NCBI GenBank assembly: GCA_022819985.1
Contig: JAJEGH010000015.1
Coordinates: 1-64,000, forward strand
Source: Alphaproteobacteria bacterium
GTDB taxonomy: Bacteria; Pseudomonadota; Alphaproteobacteria; Bin65
DNA: 64,000 nucleotides
Direction of reading: 5' to 3'
Translations under genes and position numbers: made by a program
Part shown: in pieces, positions 7,336-16,513 of the stretch
Position numbering within the stretch: position 1 is the first letter of the stretch
Layout of the letters: each line of letters starts with the position of its first letter
The notes under the pieces: generated by a model
Seen by the model: the letters and a program-made list of their open reading frames with translations, nothing else
What the model was told of the DNA's origin: nothing
Databases searched by the model: none

Positions 7336-9809
7336 GCGCCGCCCCGAAAGTGAACGAGCAAGCAAACGGCGACGGTGGTCCGGTAAACGGTCCCGCGGCT
7401 CGGGGCGACGCGATCCTGTCGGTCCAGGGGCTGCGCGCCGGCTATGGCGACATTCCCGTGCTGCGCGGAGTCTCCATGGACCTCGCCGAGAACGAGGTGC
7501 TCGGCCTGCTCGGCCACAACGGGATGGGCAAATCGACCCTGCTCAAGACCCTGATGGGCCTGCTGCCGGCGACCGGCGGCCAGATCGCCTTCGAGGGCAC
7601 GCCGATCACGCGGCTGCCGACCTGGCGGCGCAGCCGACTCGGTTTCGGCTACGTCCCCCAGGGCCGGGGCATCTTCCCGAACCTCACGGTGCGCGAGAAC
7701 CTGCACTTCGCCTGGAGCGAGGAAACCGGCGACGTCGGCGCCGAAGCCGGGATCGACCGGATCGTCGCCGATTTCCCGCGCCTGGCCCCGCTGCTCGACC
7801 GCCAGGGCGGCGTGCTGAGCGGCGGCGAGCAGCAGATCCTCGCGGTCGCGCGCTGCCTGATCGCCGATCCGGTGCTGTTCCTGCTCGACGAGCCGACCGA
7901 AGGCATCCAGCCCTCGATCATCGAGGAGATGGCCGAAACGCTGGCCGCGATCCGGGCCGGCCGCGGCCTGACGCTGCTGCTGGTCGAGCAGAACCTGGAA
8001 TTCCTGACCCAATTGTCGGACCGCATCCTGGTCCTCGAACGCGGCGCGGTGAAAGCGGAGATCGCCCGGGACCAGTTCGGCGCCACCGGCCTGATCGAGG
8101 AATTCGCCGGGCTCGGCGGCGGAGGTGCCCGGACCTCCGCCGCGCCGGCTCCGCCACCCCCTGCGTCGCCATCCCGCGAGGCCGTGCGCCCGCGACCCCT
8201 GCCGCAATCGCAGGCGCCGGCCCCGACAGCGACGAAACCGCCGGACCGGACCGCCACTCCGGAACCTCCACCGGCCCAGCCGATCGGAAACGCCATGACC
8301 GTCAGACGCCCCACCCTGGACCAGATGCGCGACATCGTCCGTTCCTTCGGCATGAGCATGAGCGACGGCGAGATCCAGTCTTTCCTTGACCTGATGGAGC
8401 CGACGCTGGCGGCCTACGACCGGGTCGATGCGCTGCTCGACGCGCCGCCGGCGGTGAAATACCCGCGCACGCCCGGCCACCGGCCCAGCGCCGGCGAAAA
8501 CCCGATGAACGCCTGGTACTACAAGTGCGAGATCCGCGGCGCGCCGGGCGGCCGGCTCAGCGGCAAGACGGTCGCGCTCAAGGACAATGTCTGCCTCGCC
8601 GGCGTGCCGATGATGAACGGCGCCTCGACCCTGGAGGGCTACACCCCGGACCTCGACGCCACCATCGTCACCCGGATGCTGGACGAAGGCGCGACCATCG
8701 CCGGCAAGGCCCATTGCGAATATTTCTGCCTCTCCGGCGGCAGCCACACCAACGCCACCGGGCCGGTGCACAATCCATGGAAGATCGGCCACACGGCGGG
8801 CGGCTCCTCCTCCGGCTCCGGCGCGCTGGTCGGCGCCGGCGAGGTCGATATGGCGATCGGCGGCGACCAGGGCGGCTCGATCCGCATTCCGGCCTCGTTC
8901 AGCGGCTGCTGCGGCATGAAACCGACCCACGGCCTGGTGCCCTACACCGGCGTCATGCCGATCGAGCCGACCATCGACCATACCGGCCCGATGACCGGCA
9001 CCGTCTCGGACAACGCCCTGCTGCTCGAGGTTATCGCCGGGGCGGACGGGCTGGACCCGCGCCAGTACAAGCCGCGGGTGGACGAATACACAAAGGCGCT
9101 CGGCCGCGGCGCCGGCGGCATGCGCATCGGCGTGGTGCAGGAGGGCTTCGGCCTGGACAACAGCGAGCCGGGGGTCGACGCCAGGGTCCGCGCGGCGGCC
9201 GAGCGGTTCCGGGCCATGGGCGCGACGGTCGAGGACATCTCGATCCCGATGCACAGCGACGGCCTGGCGATCTGGACGCCGGTGGCGCTCGAGGGCGCGA
9301 CCAATACGATGATGAAGGGCAACGGCTTCGGCACGAGCTGGAAGGGGCTCTACGTCACCAGCCTGCTCGACGCCCACGCCAACTGGCGCTCGCGGGCCGA
9401 CGAACTGTCCCACAGCCTCAAGATTACGATGATGATCGGCGAATACATGCTGAAGCACCATCGCGGGCACTATTTCGCCAAGTCGCAGAACCTGGCGCGC
9501 CAGCTGACCGCGGCCTACGACGACGCGCTGGGGCGCTACGACCTGTTGCTGATGCCGACCCTGCCGATGGTCGCGCCGCCGATTCCCGGCCCCGACGCGC
9601 CGCTGGACCTGTATATTCAGCGCGCGTTCGAGATGATCCCGAACACCGCGCCGTTCGACATCACCGGGCACCCGTCGATGAGCATTCCCTGCGGCCTGAG
9701 CGACGGCCTTCCCGTCGGCCTGATGCTGACCGGGAAGCACTACGACGAATCGACGATCTACCGGGCCGCGCACGCCTTCGAACAGGACGAAGACTGGCGG
9801 ACCCTGTAG
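7332..9809 (+). CDS. Fused ABC ATPase (LivF/UrtE-like) and amidase-signature hydrolase
   Basis: A single uninterrupted 825-codon frame. Residues about 27-265 are a LivF/UrtE-type ATPase: Walker [10 protein letters not shown] (61-69), LSGGEQQ (about 162), Walker [10 protein letters not shown]. Residues about 266-321 are a Pro/Ala-rich linker. Residues 322-825 are a complete amidase-signature enzyme starting [13 protein letters not shown], the natural N-terminus of stand-alone homologues. It has the catalytic Lys in ALKDN (about 417), the cis-Ser in GGSSSGSG (about 493) and the nucleophile Ser in [13 protein letters not shown] (about 516). The amidase resembles the nitrile-hydratase-associated amidases of actinobacteria. 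The expected product hydrolyses amides as they enter the cell. The internal Met at 8295 is in frame and has no good SD, so fusion is favoured, but separate internal initiation is not excluded. Confidence 0.85.
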   Translation: MSAAPKVNEQANGDGGPVNGPAARGDAILSVQGLRAGYGDIPVLRGVSMDLAENEVLGLLGHNGMGKSTLLKTLMGLLPATGGQIAFEGTPITRLPTWRRSRLGFGYVPQGRGIFPNLTVRENLHFAWSEETGDVGAEAGIDRIVADFPRLAPLLDRQGGVLSGGEQQILAVARCLIADPVLFLLDEPTEGIQPSIIEEMAETLAAIRAGRGLTLLLVEQNLEFLTQLSDRILVLERGAVKAEIARDQFGATGLIEEFAGLGGGGARTSAAPAPPPPASPSREAVRPRPLPQSQAPAPTATKPPDRTATPEPPPAQPIGNAMTVRRPTLDQMRDIVRSFGMSMSDGEIQSFLDLMEPTLAAYDRVDALLDAPPAVKYPRTPGHRPSAGENPMNAWYYKCEIRGAPGGRLSGKTVALKDNVCLAGVPMMNGASTLEGYTPDLDATIVTRMLDEGATIAGKAHCEYFCLSGGSHTNATGPVHNPWKIGHTAGGSSSGSGALVGAGEVDMAIGGDQGGSIRIPASFSGCCGMKPTHGLVPYTGVMPIEPTIDHTGPMTGTVSDNALLLEVIAGADGLDPRQYKPRVDEYTKALGRGAGGMRIGVVQEGFGLDNSEPGVDARVRAAAERFRAMGATVEDISIPMHSDGLAIWTPVALEGATNTMMKGNGFGTSWKGLYVTSLLDAHANWRSRADELSHSLKITMMIGEYMLKHHRGHYFAKSQNLARQLTAAYDDALGRYDLLLMPTLPMVAPPIPGPDAPLDLYIQRAFEMIPNTAPFDITGHPSMSIPCGLSDGLPVGLMLTGKHYDESTIYRAAHAFEQDEDWRTL

Positions 9810-9862
9810 CCAACGGGGTAGGCGCCGGGCCGGCCGCCGCCGCCCGGCAGCAGGCCGGCCGT

Positions 9863-10369
9863 TCAGTCGTTGCGGAGGCTCAGCACCCGCGCCCGCAACG
9901 CCTCGGAGGCCTTGCGATATGCCGGCTCGACCCAATCGGAATCCCAGAACCAGAGCCAGAGACCGCGATCGACCTCGTGCTGCGTCACCTTCGTGCCGCC
10001 GTCCACCGGTTCGAGCAGCCAGCGGTGATCGAAGGTGATGAAGCCGAATATTCCGCCGACCTGGTTCAGTTCCCTTTCCGGAACCAGCCTTCTCACCTCC
10101 GAAGCCATCACCACCGGCGGCTTCCCGGGCTCCTTCACGGTCGATTTCACCGCTGCGCCCGCACGGTATTCCCCGTCCACGCGAACGAAGACCGGGTTCC
10201 AGTCGGCATATCTCCCGGTGTCGGTCAGCACGGCCCACACCGCTGCCGGCGGCGCGGGGATCGCGATTTCGACACGAAAGGTCTTCTTGCCGGTGAAGGC
10301 CAGAACGGCGAGAACGGCGAGAACGGCAGCCGCCAGCCCGAGGCCCCATTTGATCGACGTTCGAAACAT
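9863..10369 (-). CDS. SRPBCC-family protein with N-terminal membrane anchor
   Basis: 168 residues. An N-terminal hydrophobic segment (about 8-25, containing VLAVLAVLA) is followed by a START-like/SRPBCC fold. Visible are AIPAPPAAVWAVLTDTGRYADWNPV, characteristic of polyketide-cyclase-like SRPBCC proteins, and a C-terminal helix ending in KASEALRARVL. It probably binds a hydrophobic ligand at the membrane; the ligand cannot be told. It is convergent with the amidase gene and diverges from the acyl-CoA synthetase gene. Confidence 0.75.
   Translation of the reverse strand: MFRTSIKWGLGLAAAVLAVLAVLAFTGKKTFRVEIAIPAPPAAVWAVLTDTGRYADWNPVFVRVDGEYRAGAAVKSTVKEPGKPPVVMASEVRRLVPERELNQVGGIFGFITFDHRWLLEPVDGGTKVTQHEVDRGLWLWFWDSDWVEPAYRKASEALRARVLSLRND
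10302..10328. repeat. Three 9-bp tandem copies inside the SRPBCC membrane segment
   Basis: AGAACGGCG is repeated three times (the last ending in A). On the coding strand this gives Val-Leu-Ala repeated three times in the transmembrane segment. It looks like slippage-type length variation in a hydrophobic helix. Confidence 0.7.
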
Positions 10370-10621
10370 GGATCGGACGGCTCCTCCGCCGGATGGGTGT
10401 CAGTCCCGCCTGCGCGGCCCCGCACGACGCGGCCGGAATGACCGCGCCTTCCCGGACACGGCCCGAAACGGCCCGAAACAGTGGGGACCGGGATTCTTGA
10501 TATATTGCTTTCGGCGTCAATCGATTCCAACCTCGAACTGCGGGCCGGCCGCACCCGCCGGCTGCTGGAACGCGGCTTGCCGACGCCGCCAGGGTAAACC
10601 CGATACCGAGGCTGTCCGGAC

Positions 10622-12406
<1,785 letters not shown>

Positions 12407-12435
12407 GGCGCCGCAACGCTTCCGCTTCGCGCCCG

Positions 12436-12580
12436 CCCTTCGATACGCCCCGGCCCTTCGATACGCCCCGGCCCCCGGGGGCCGGGGCTACTCAGGACGA
12501 GGAAGAGGGGTGCGTTGAGGCATTCGGACCGCCAACACCCTCCTCATCCCGAGTAGGCGCGCCAGCGCCGTATCGAGGGG
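12436..12580. repeat. Inverted repeat pair and 18-bp tandem duplication between convergent genes
   Basis: CCCTTCGATACGCCCCGG occurs twice in direct tandem (12436-12453, 12454-12471). A unit of the form CTTCGATACG...CTACTCAGGACGAGG is then mirrored by CCTCATCCCGAGTAG...CGTATCGAGG (12542-12580). The whole can fold into a long imperfect hairpin. This is the dispersed palindromic class (REP-like) seen between convergent genes in alphaproteobacteria, and it may terminate both transcripts. The rest of 12407-12656 carries no gene. Confidence 0.7.
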
Positions 12581-12635
12581 GCCGTGTCGAGAGCCGTCCT
12601 GAGCGAAGCCGAAGTGGATGCCTCGCCGCTGCGGT

Positions 12636-12650
12636 TCTGTCTAAGACAGA
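12636..12650. repeat. Perfect 15-bp palindrome at the 3' end of the PotD-like gene
   Basis: TCTGTCT-A-AGACAGA, 7-bp perfect arms, lies 7 bp beyond the stop codon of the leftward PotD-like gene. There is no T-run, so it is not a classical terminator. Its half-site resembles the AGACAGAC half of the palindromes at 15245 and 57962. Confidence 0.55.
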
Positions 12651-12656
12651 TACGCC

Positions 12657-13826
12657 CTAGGCGGCCTTGAATTCGTTGAAAATATCGATCCAGACTTTCG
12701 CCTCCTGCCGCACGGGGAGGTCGCGGGCGATGCTGCGGTCGATCAGCGTCTCCACCCGCATCCGGCCGCGGTTGTCGGGAGCGGGGTCGTAGCCCATGAG
12801 CCGGTTCTGCTCCGCGGTCAGGTGGCCGGCGATCTTGAGGTTCGGGCCGCGCGCCTTGAACGCCTTGGCAAAGCCGAGCTTTGCCTGAACGTGAGCCTGG
12901 CTGACATACCTGATCCATTCGAGAGCGAGCTCCCTGTTCCGGCTTTGCCTGCACAGGGTGGCCACCTCCTGCCAGCGGATGCCGCCCTGTTTCGGAATCG
13001 TCGCTTCGAAATTGGGGTAGCCGGCGAGCTTGAGGTCGATATCCAGGTCGCCGACCATGGCGGCGACGATATCGCCCTCGATCATCGCCTGCACGATGGG
13101 CCGGCTGCTGGCGCCCAGCATCCCGACCTGGGGCCTGAGCCGGAGCAGCCACGCCCTGACCGCGCTCAACTGCTCGTCGCTCAGGTCGTAGGGGTTTTTC
13201 GTGTTGGGGTGAACCGCGAGGCTCGCGATGCCCATGTTCGGCAGATACCAGTCCAGAACGCCGATCCTGCCGGCAAGTTCGGGCAGGAACATCGAATTCC
13301 AGTCTCCGCTCGCCTCCCGGCTCATACGCTCGGCGTTGTAGGTGACGGCATAGAAACCGAAGCGCGTGGCCGCGCCCCAAATCCGGCCGCCCCCCGCCTC
13401 GATCTGACGCATGTTCCTGAACCGGGGATGGTAGTTGGCGAGTTCCGGCACTTCATCCGGGCTGTACGGCTGGATCGCGTCGATGGCGGCGAGCCGGCGA
13501 ATATACTCTGCATCGGCCAGCACGATGTCGTAGGTTCCGCGCGGCGCCAGGCTGAAGAGCCGGAGCATCTGTTCGCCGCCGATATAGACCTTGAAGTCTA
13601 TCCTGACGCCGTGCGTCTGTTCGAATTCCTCGGCAACGCCCTTTTCTTCGTAGCCCGGCCACGTCAGCACGCGCAGCCGGTCTGCGGCCCGCGCGCTGCG
13701 CGAAAAGACGGCGAGCGGGCCTGCCGCGGCCGCGCCGGCCGCCGCGGCGCCGGCCTTCAGCACGGTTCGCCGGTCGACCGCAGGAGCAAAGCGGCCGGCG
13801 CCGTTTCCCTTGCCGGAGTCTCTCAT
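12657..13826 (-). CDS. PotD/PotF-like ABC transporter substrate-binding protein, Tat-exported
   Basis: 389-residue extracellular solute-binding protein family 1/PotD type. A Tat signal is visible: DRRTVLKAGAAAAGAAAAG followed by AVFSRSARA and cleavage near residue 47. The mature N-terminus RLRVLTWPGYEEKGVAEEFE is typical of spermidine/putrescine binding proteins. No permease or ATPase gene is adjacent, so it is an orphan component in this window. It diverges from the cysteine hydrolase gene at 13892. The substrate is unknown; polyamine-like amines are the family norm. Confidence 0.85.
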   Translation of the reverse strand: MRDSGKGNGAGRFAPAVDRRTVLKAGAAAAGAAAAGPLAVFSRSARAADRLRVLTWPGYEEKGVAEEFEQTHGVRIDFKVYIGGEQMLRLFSLAPRGTYDIVLADAEYIRRLAAIDAIQPYSPDEVPELANYHPRFRNMRQIEAGGGRIWGAATRFGFYAVTYNAERMSREASGDWNSMFLPELAGRIGVLDWYLPNMGIASLAVHPNTKNPYDLSDEQLSAVRAWLLRLRPQVGMLGASSRPIVQAMIEGDIVAAMVGDLDIDLKLAGYPNFEATIPKQGGIRWQEVATLCRQSRNRELALEWIRYVSQAHVQAKLGFAKAFKARGPNLKIAGHLTAEQNRLMGYDPAPDNRGRMRVETLIDRSIARDLPVRQEAKVWIDIFNEFKAA

Positions 13827-13891
13827 CGGCGCCTCCTTCTCCTTGTCGACGCACGGCGCTATTGTAGACCGATCCCGCTCGCGAGGTCACG

Positions 13892-14530
13892 ATGGACAGC
13901 TTCTCCTCCCACCGGCACGGCGACGACAGCATGACCCTGTCGCCGCCGCACACGGCGGTTCTCGTCGTGGACATGATGAACGATTTCTGCGTCGAGGGCG
14001 GCGCGATGGTCCTGCCGGGCTCGGAGCGGCTGGTGCCGCCGCAGAACGCCGTGATCCGGGCGGTGCGCGACACCGGCGGAACCGTCGCCTTCATCAAGGA
14101 CACCCACCGGCCGCAGGCGAGGCGCGAGCGCGAATTCCTCAAGCGCACGCCCCACTGCATCGAGGGCAGCTGGGGCGCCGGGGTCATCGACGCCCTGGAC
14201 AAGCAGCCCGGCGACATCGAGATCGTCAAGCGGCGCTATTCCGGCTTCTTCAACACCGACCTCGACCTCAGCCTGAAGGACATGGAGGCCGATACGCTGA
14301 TCGTGGTCGGCGTCGTCACCAACATCTGCGTCCGCTCGACCGTCCACGACGCCTTCTTCCACGGCTACCGGGTGATCGTGCCGGAAGACTGCGTCGCCGC
14401 CACCGGCCCGCGCGAGCAGGAGTCGAGCCTCTACGACATCGGCACCCATTTCGGCCTGGTCTCGACCTCGGAGGCCGTCGTCCGCGCCCTGCGCGACGGC
14501 GCGGCGGTGGAAAACCGGGTTGTGGCCTGA
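13892..14530 (+). CDS. Isochorismatase-like cysteine hydrolase
   Basis: 212 residues with the catalytic Asp in LVVDMMNDF (D27), Lys in IVKRRYSGFF (K113) and Cys in GVVTNICVRSTVHDAF (C146). These are the triad of the isochorismatase-like amidohydrolases (nicotinamidase, N-carbamoylsarcosine amidase, maleamate amidohydrolase). The first 13 residues are unconserved, so the Met at 13931 is an alternative start. It diverges from the PotD-like gene and may act on the same nitrogen compound. The substrate is not determinable from sequence. Confidence 0.85.
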   Translation: MDSFSSHRHGDDSMTLSPPHTAVLVVDMMNDFCVEGGAMVLPGSERLVPPQNAVIRAVRDTGGTVAFIKDTHRPQARREREFLKRTPHCIEGSWGAGVIDALDKQPGDIEIVKRRYSGFFNTDLDLSLKDMEADTLIVVGVVTNICVRSTVHDAFFHGYRVIVPEDCVAATGPREQESSLYDIGTHFGLVSTSEAVVRALRDGAAVENRVVA

Positions 14531-14567
14531 TCCCGAGACGCGGACAGGGCGTCTTTACCTCGCCCTC

Positions 14568-14714
14568 TTCAGGGGGCTTCTCTGCGAAACCGGCAAACCG
14601 CCAGGAATTGTTCTTCCCCCGATGAAGCGGGGGAAGTCCCGGAGCGCAGCGGAGGGGATGGGGGTGTCCATCCGCTTGGCGCATCGGCCGGGTTTCGCAG
14701 AGAAATCCGCTGAA
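14568..14714. mobile_element. MITE-like element with imperfect terminal inverted repeats
   Basis: A 147-bp unit. The left arm (14568-14593) and right arm (14688-14714) are inverted copies of about 26 bp sharing TTCAG...CTTCTCTGCGAAACCGG with a few mismatches. The interior contains the GAAGCGGGGGAAGTCCCGG type sequence found in dispersed palindromic repeats. It has no coding capacity. The call rests on structure only. Confidence 0.5.
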
Positions 14715-14804
14715 ACGGGGGAAGGAAATTCCGGCCTGCAACCTCCATGCGGCGGGGTCCGCCGGACAGTCTTCAAAAAATTTCCCTTTTTTCGATAATA
14801 GTCC

Positions 14805-14833
14805 TTGACACTACGAATTTCGTTCCCTATATA
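14805..14833 (+). promoter_or_regulatory. Strong sigma70-type promoter with operator-like spacer
   Basis: TTGACA (14805-14810), 17-bp spacer, TATATA (14828-14833). The spacer contains the perfect 5-1-5 palindrome ACGAA-T-TTCGT (14813-14823), and a TTGTCAA follows the -10. This is the best promoter match in the window, yet no gene follows for about 670 bp. Confidence 0.6.
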
Positions 14834-14945
14834 TACTTTTGTCAACGCCCGAAGTGCGCCCGCAGCGGCCAGCCGACGCCCCCGAAAGAAGCGAACGAAG
14901 AAACGGGCGGGAACCTTTCCGCTTTCCGGCCCGCCGCCGCCGATC

Positions 14946-15019
14946 GGCCACCCAATGGCCACCCAATGGCCATCCAATGCGCCGGCCCGTGCGCCGGCCC
15001 GTGCGCCGGCCTGCGCGCC
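14946..15019. repeat. Two adjacent short tandem arrays
   Basis: Three copies of GGCCACCCAAT (third with one change; 14946-14978) pass directly into three copies of GCGCCGGCCCGT (14979-15014, third diverged). They lie about 110 bp downstream of the strong promoter at 14805, in non-coding DNA. Confidence 0.75.
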
Positions 15020-15244
15020 GCCGGGGCTTGACGGCCGGACTCCGTCCGGTTCGACCCTCCGCTTCCGCCGGGCCATGCTGCCCAGAGATGCCGCCCGGCG
15101 ATGCCGCCCCCGCTGTCGAGCGGCGTTCCCGCTCGGCCGGGAGGCTGGAAAATTTCCTAGCGGGATTGCTTTTGCGCACTCCCGAAGGGCGTCTTTCCAG
15201 CGATTCCAAAGGGTTAGCGCCGCGCAGTGCAAAAAAAAAGCAAT

Positions 15245-15264
15245 AGAAAGACCGGTCTGTCTAA
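15245..15264. promoter_or_regulatory. TetR-type operator-like palindrome
   Basis: Read on the minus strand this is TTAGACAGACCGGTCTTTCT, an imperfect 18-bp dyad around AGACCGGTCT. A near-identical sequence (TAGACAGACTGGTCTATCT) occurs at 57962. The shape and length suit a TetR-family repressor site, but no TetR gene is present in the window. Confidence 0.5.
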
Positions 15265-15437
15265 TTCGATATCGAGCGCGGGAAATGGCGGAAAACTGCG
15301 GAAAAACGGTGCCTGCGGAGAGAAAATACTGGAACGGTTGCTCCAAAAAAGAAGGCAAGCCTGCGGCCGGCGCCCCTTTTTGCAGGGCCATCCTCTTCAA
15401 AGCAGGCGGTATGCGGTCGTTCCGGTTTGCGCGGCAT

Positions 15438-15451
15438 TTGATTCAGATCAA
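15438..15451 (+). promoter_or_regulatory. FNR/FixK box for the universal stress protein gene
   Basis: Perfect TTGATTCAGATCAA (TTGAT-N4-ATCAA). Its centre is 41.5 bp upstream of a start point about 7 bp past the -10-like TAATCT at 15474-15479. That is the class II activator geometry and implies induction at low oxygen. Confidence 0.75.
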
Positions 15452-15512
15452 CGCTGCGGGCCGGGCGGCAGGGTAATCTGGTTTCCGCACCGGTTCTCAC
15501 CAGGAGGCGACC

Positions 15513-16352
15513 ATGGCGTTCCATCGGGTGGCAGTAAATGTCGACGGCGACCGGAACTGCGCGAAACGGGTGGCCTTCGCCGCCGGGATCGCCGGGCGGT
15601 ACGGCGCCGCTCTGGTCGGCGTCTATGCCCGGCTGCCCAATCCCGCCTCGGCGGCGGCGGTCTGGCCGTCCCTGCCCAACGACGAAACGATGGGCAGGCT
15701 GCGCGAAATCCACAACGAGGAGGTCGCCGCGCAAATCGGCGCGCTGCGTCCGCGGTTCGAGGAGGCGGCCGGCGCCGTGCCGACCGACTGGCTGGAAGCC
15801 GAGGGCGACCGCGCCGCCGCAATGGTCCGCGCCGCGCAGGCCGCCGGCCTCCTGATCGTCGCCCAGCCGGACGGGCAGGACCCCCTGAACTACCTGACGC
15901 GCGAGAGTGTGTCGGACATCGTGATGCGCAGCGGCCGGCCCGTCCTGTTCCATCCCTATGTCGATGCCCGCCCCGACTTCGACCGGATCCTGGTTGCCTG
16001 GGACGGCAGCCGCGAGGCGGTGCGCGCCCTCAACGATGCCGCGCCCTTCATGGCGGGGGCCGATGTGCTGTTCCTGACGGTCGCGCCGGACAGCGAGCGG
16101 AACGCCGCGCCCGGCGACACCGAGCGGCTGATCGGCTTCGCCGGCCGCATGGGGGCGAACGCGACCTTCGCCGAGCATGTCGAACGGGAAATCCGGGTCA
16201 GCGACGTCGTCATGTCGCGCGCCGCCGACCACAGCGCCGACCTGGTCGTGATGGGCGGCTACAGCCATTCGCGCTTCCGCGAAGTCGTCCTCGGCGGCGC
16301 GACCCGGGACATTCTCGACCAGATGCCCGTCCCGGTCCTGATGAGTCACTGA
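15513..16352 (+). CDS. Universal stress protein, tandem UspA domains
   Basis: 279 residues with two Usp folds (about 1-140 and 150-279). The second keeps the nucleotide-binding signature VVMGGYSHSRFREVVLGGAT and ends PVPVLMSH. The first has lost most of it (LLIVAQPDG...SVSDIVMRSGRPVLF), as is common in tandem Usp proteins. SD AGGAGG precedes the ATG. An FNR/FixK site lies 60 bp upstream. It is convergent with ccoS, and pairing of such a protein with a cbb3 oxidase cluster fits a response to oxygen limitation. Confidence 0.92.
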   Translation: MAFHRVAVNVDGDRNCAKRVAFAAGIAGRYGAALVGVYARLPNPASAAAVWPSLPNDETMGRLREIHNEEVAAQIGALRPRFEEAAGAVPTDWLEAEGDRAAAMVRAAQAAGLLIVAQPDGQDPLNYLTRESVSDIVMRSGRPVLFHPYVDARPDFDRILVAWDGSREAVRALNDAAPFMAGADVLFLTVAPDSERNAAPGDTERLIGFAGRMGANATFAEHVEREIRVSDVVMSRAADHSADLVVMGGYSHSRFREVVLGGATRDILDQMPVPVLMSH

Positions 16353-16363
16353 AGGGGGCGGGG

Positions 16364-16513
16364 CTACTCCGGCTCGTCGTCGTCGAGCAGGATGCGTTCG
16401 GCGGCGCCTTCGGGGTCGTCGAACTGGCCGGAGCGGGTCGCCCACAGGAAACCGGCGAGGCCGAGCCCGCCGAGCAGCAGGGCGATCGGGATCAGGTAGA
16501 CGAGCACGCTCAT
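16364..16513 (-). CDS. ccoS: cbb3 oxidase maturation protein CcoS
   Basis: A 49-residue single-span protein: the N-terminal helix VYLIPIALLLGGLGLAGFLW is followed by ATRSGQFDDPEGAAERIL. The SGQFDDPEGAAERIL motif is diagnostic of CcoS/FixS. The start codon overlaps the end of ccoI by 4 bp. It is the last gene of ccoGHIS and is required for cofactor insertion into the catalytic subunit in characterised species. Confidence 0.95.
   Translation of the reverse strand: MSVLVYLIPIALLLGGLGLAGFLWATRSGQFDDPEGAAERILLDDDEPE

Larger units (their letters stand above)
14531..15512. other. 982-bp gene-free region rich in repeats and promoter-like sequence
   Basis: No credible protein gene on either strand: the long open frames here are Pro/Ala/Arg-rich shadows of GC-rich DNA. 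It holds a MITE-like inverted repeat, a strong sigma70-type promoter with an operator-like palindrome, two tandem repeat arrays, a TetR-like palindrome and the FNR/FixK site of the universal stress protein gene. The strong promoter at 14805 points right with no gene for about 670 bp, so a non-coding transcript or a lost gene is possible. Confidence 0.7.

Noticed and set aside
8295-9809. Amidase as a separate gene starting at 8295
   Set aside because: The Met matches stand-alone amidase N-termini, but there is no stop between ATPase and amidase and only a weak SD-like CGGAAA. Fusion is favoured, and internal start is kept as the alternative.
12636-12650. Palindrome as a rho-independent terminator of the PotD-like gene
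   Set aside because: Seven-bp stem with no T-run. The larger inverted repeat at 12436-12580 is a better candidate.
14839-15019. Riboswitch or structured leader downstream of the strong promoter
   Set aside because: No known riboswitch consensus is recognisable, and the apparent structure comes from simple tandem repeats.
14555-15476. Open frames on both strands of the 14.5-15.5 kb region
   Set aside because: They read through tandem repeats and an inverted repeat, are rich in Ala/Arg/Pro and show no family motif. Treated as non-coding.
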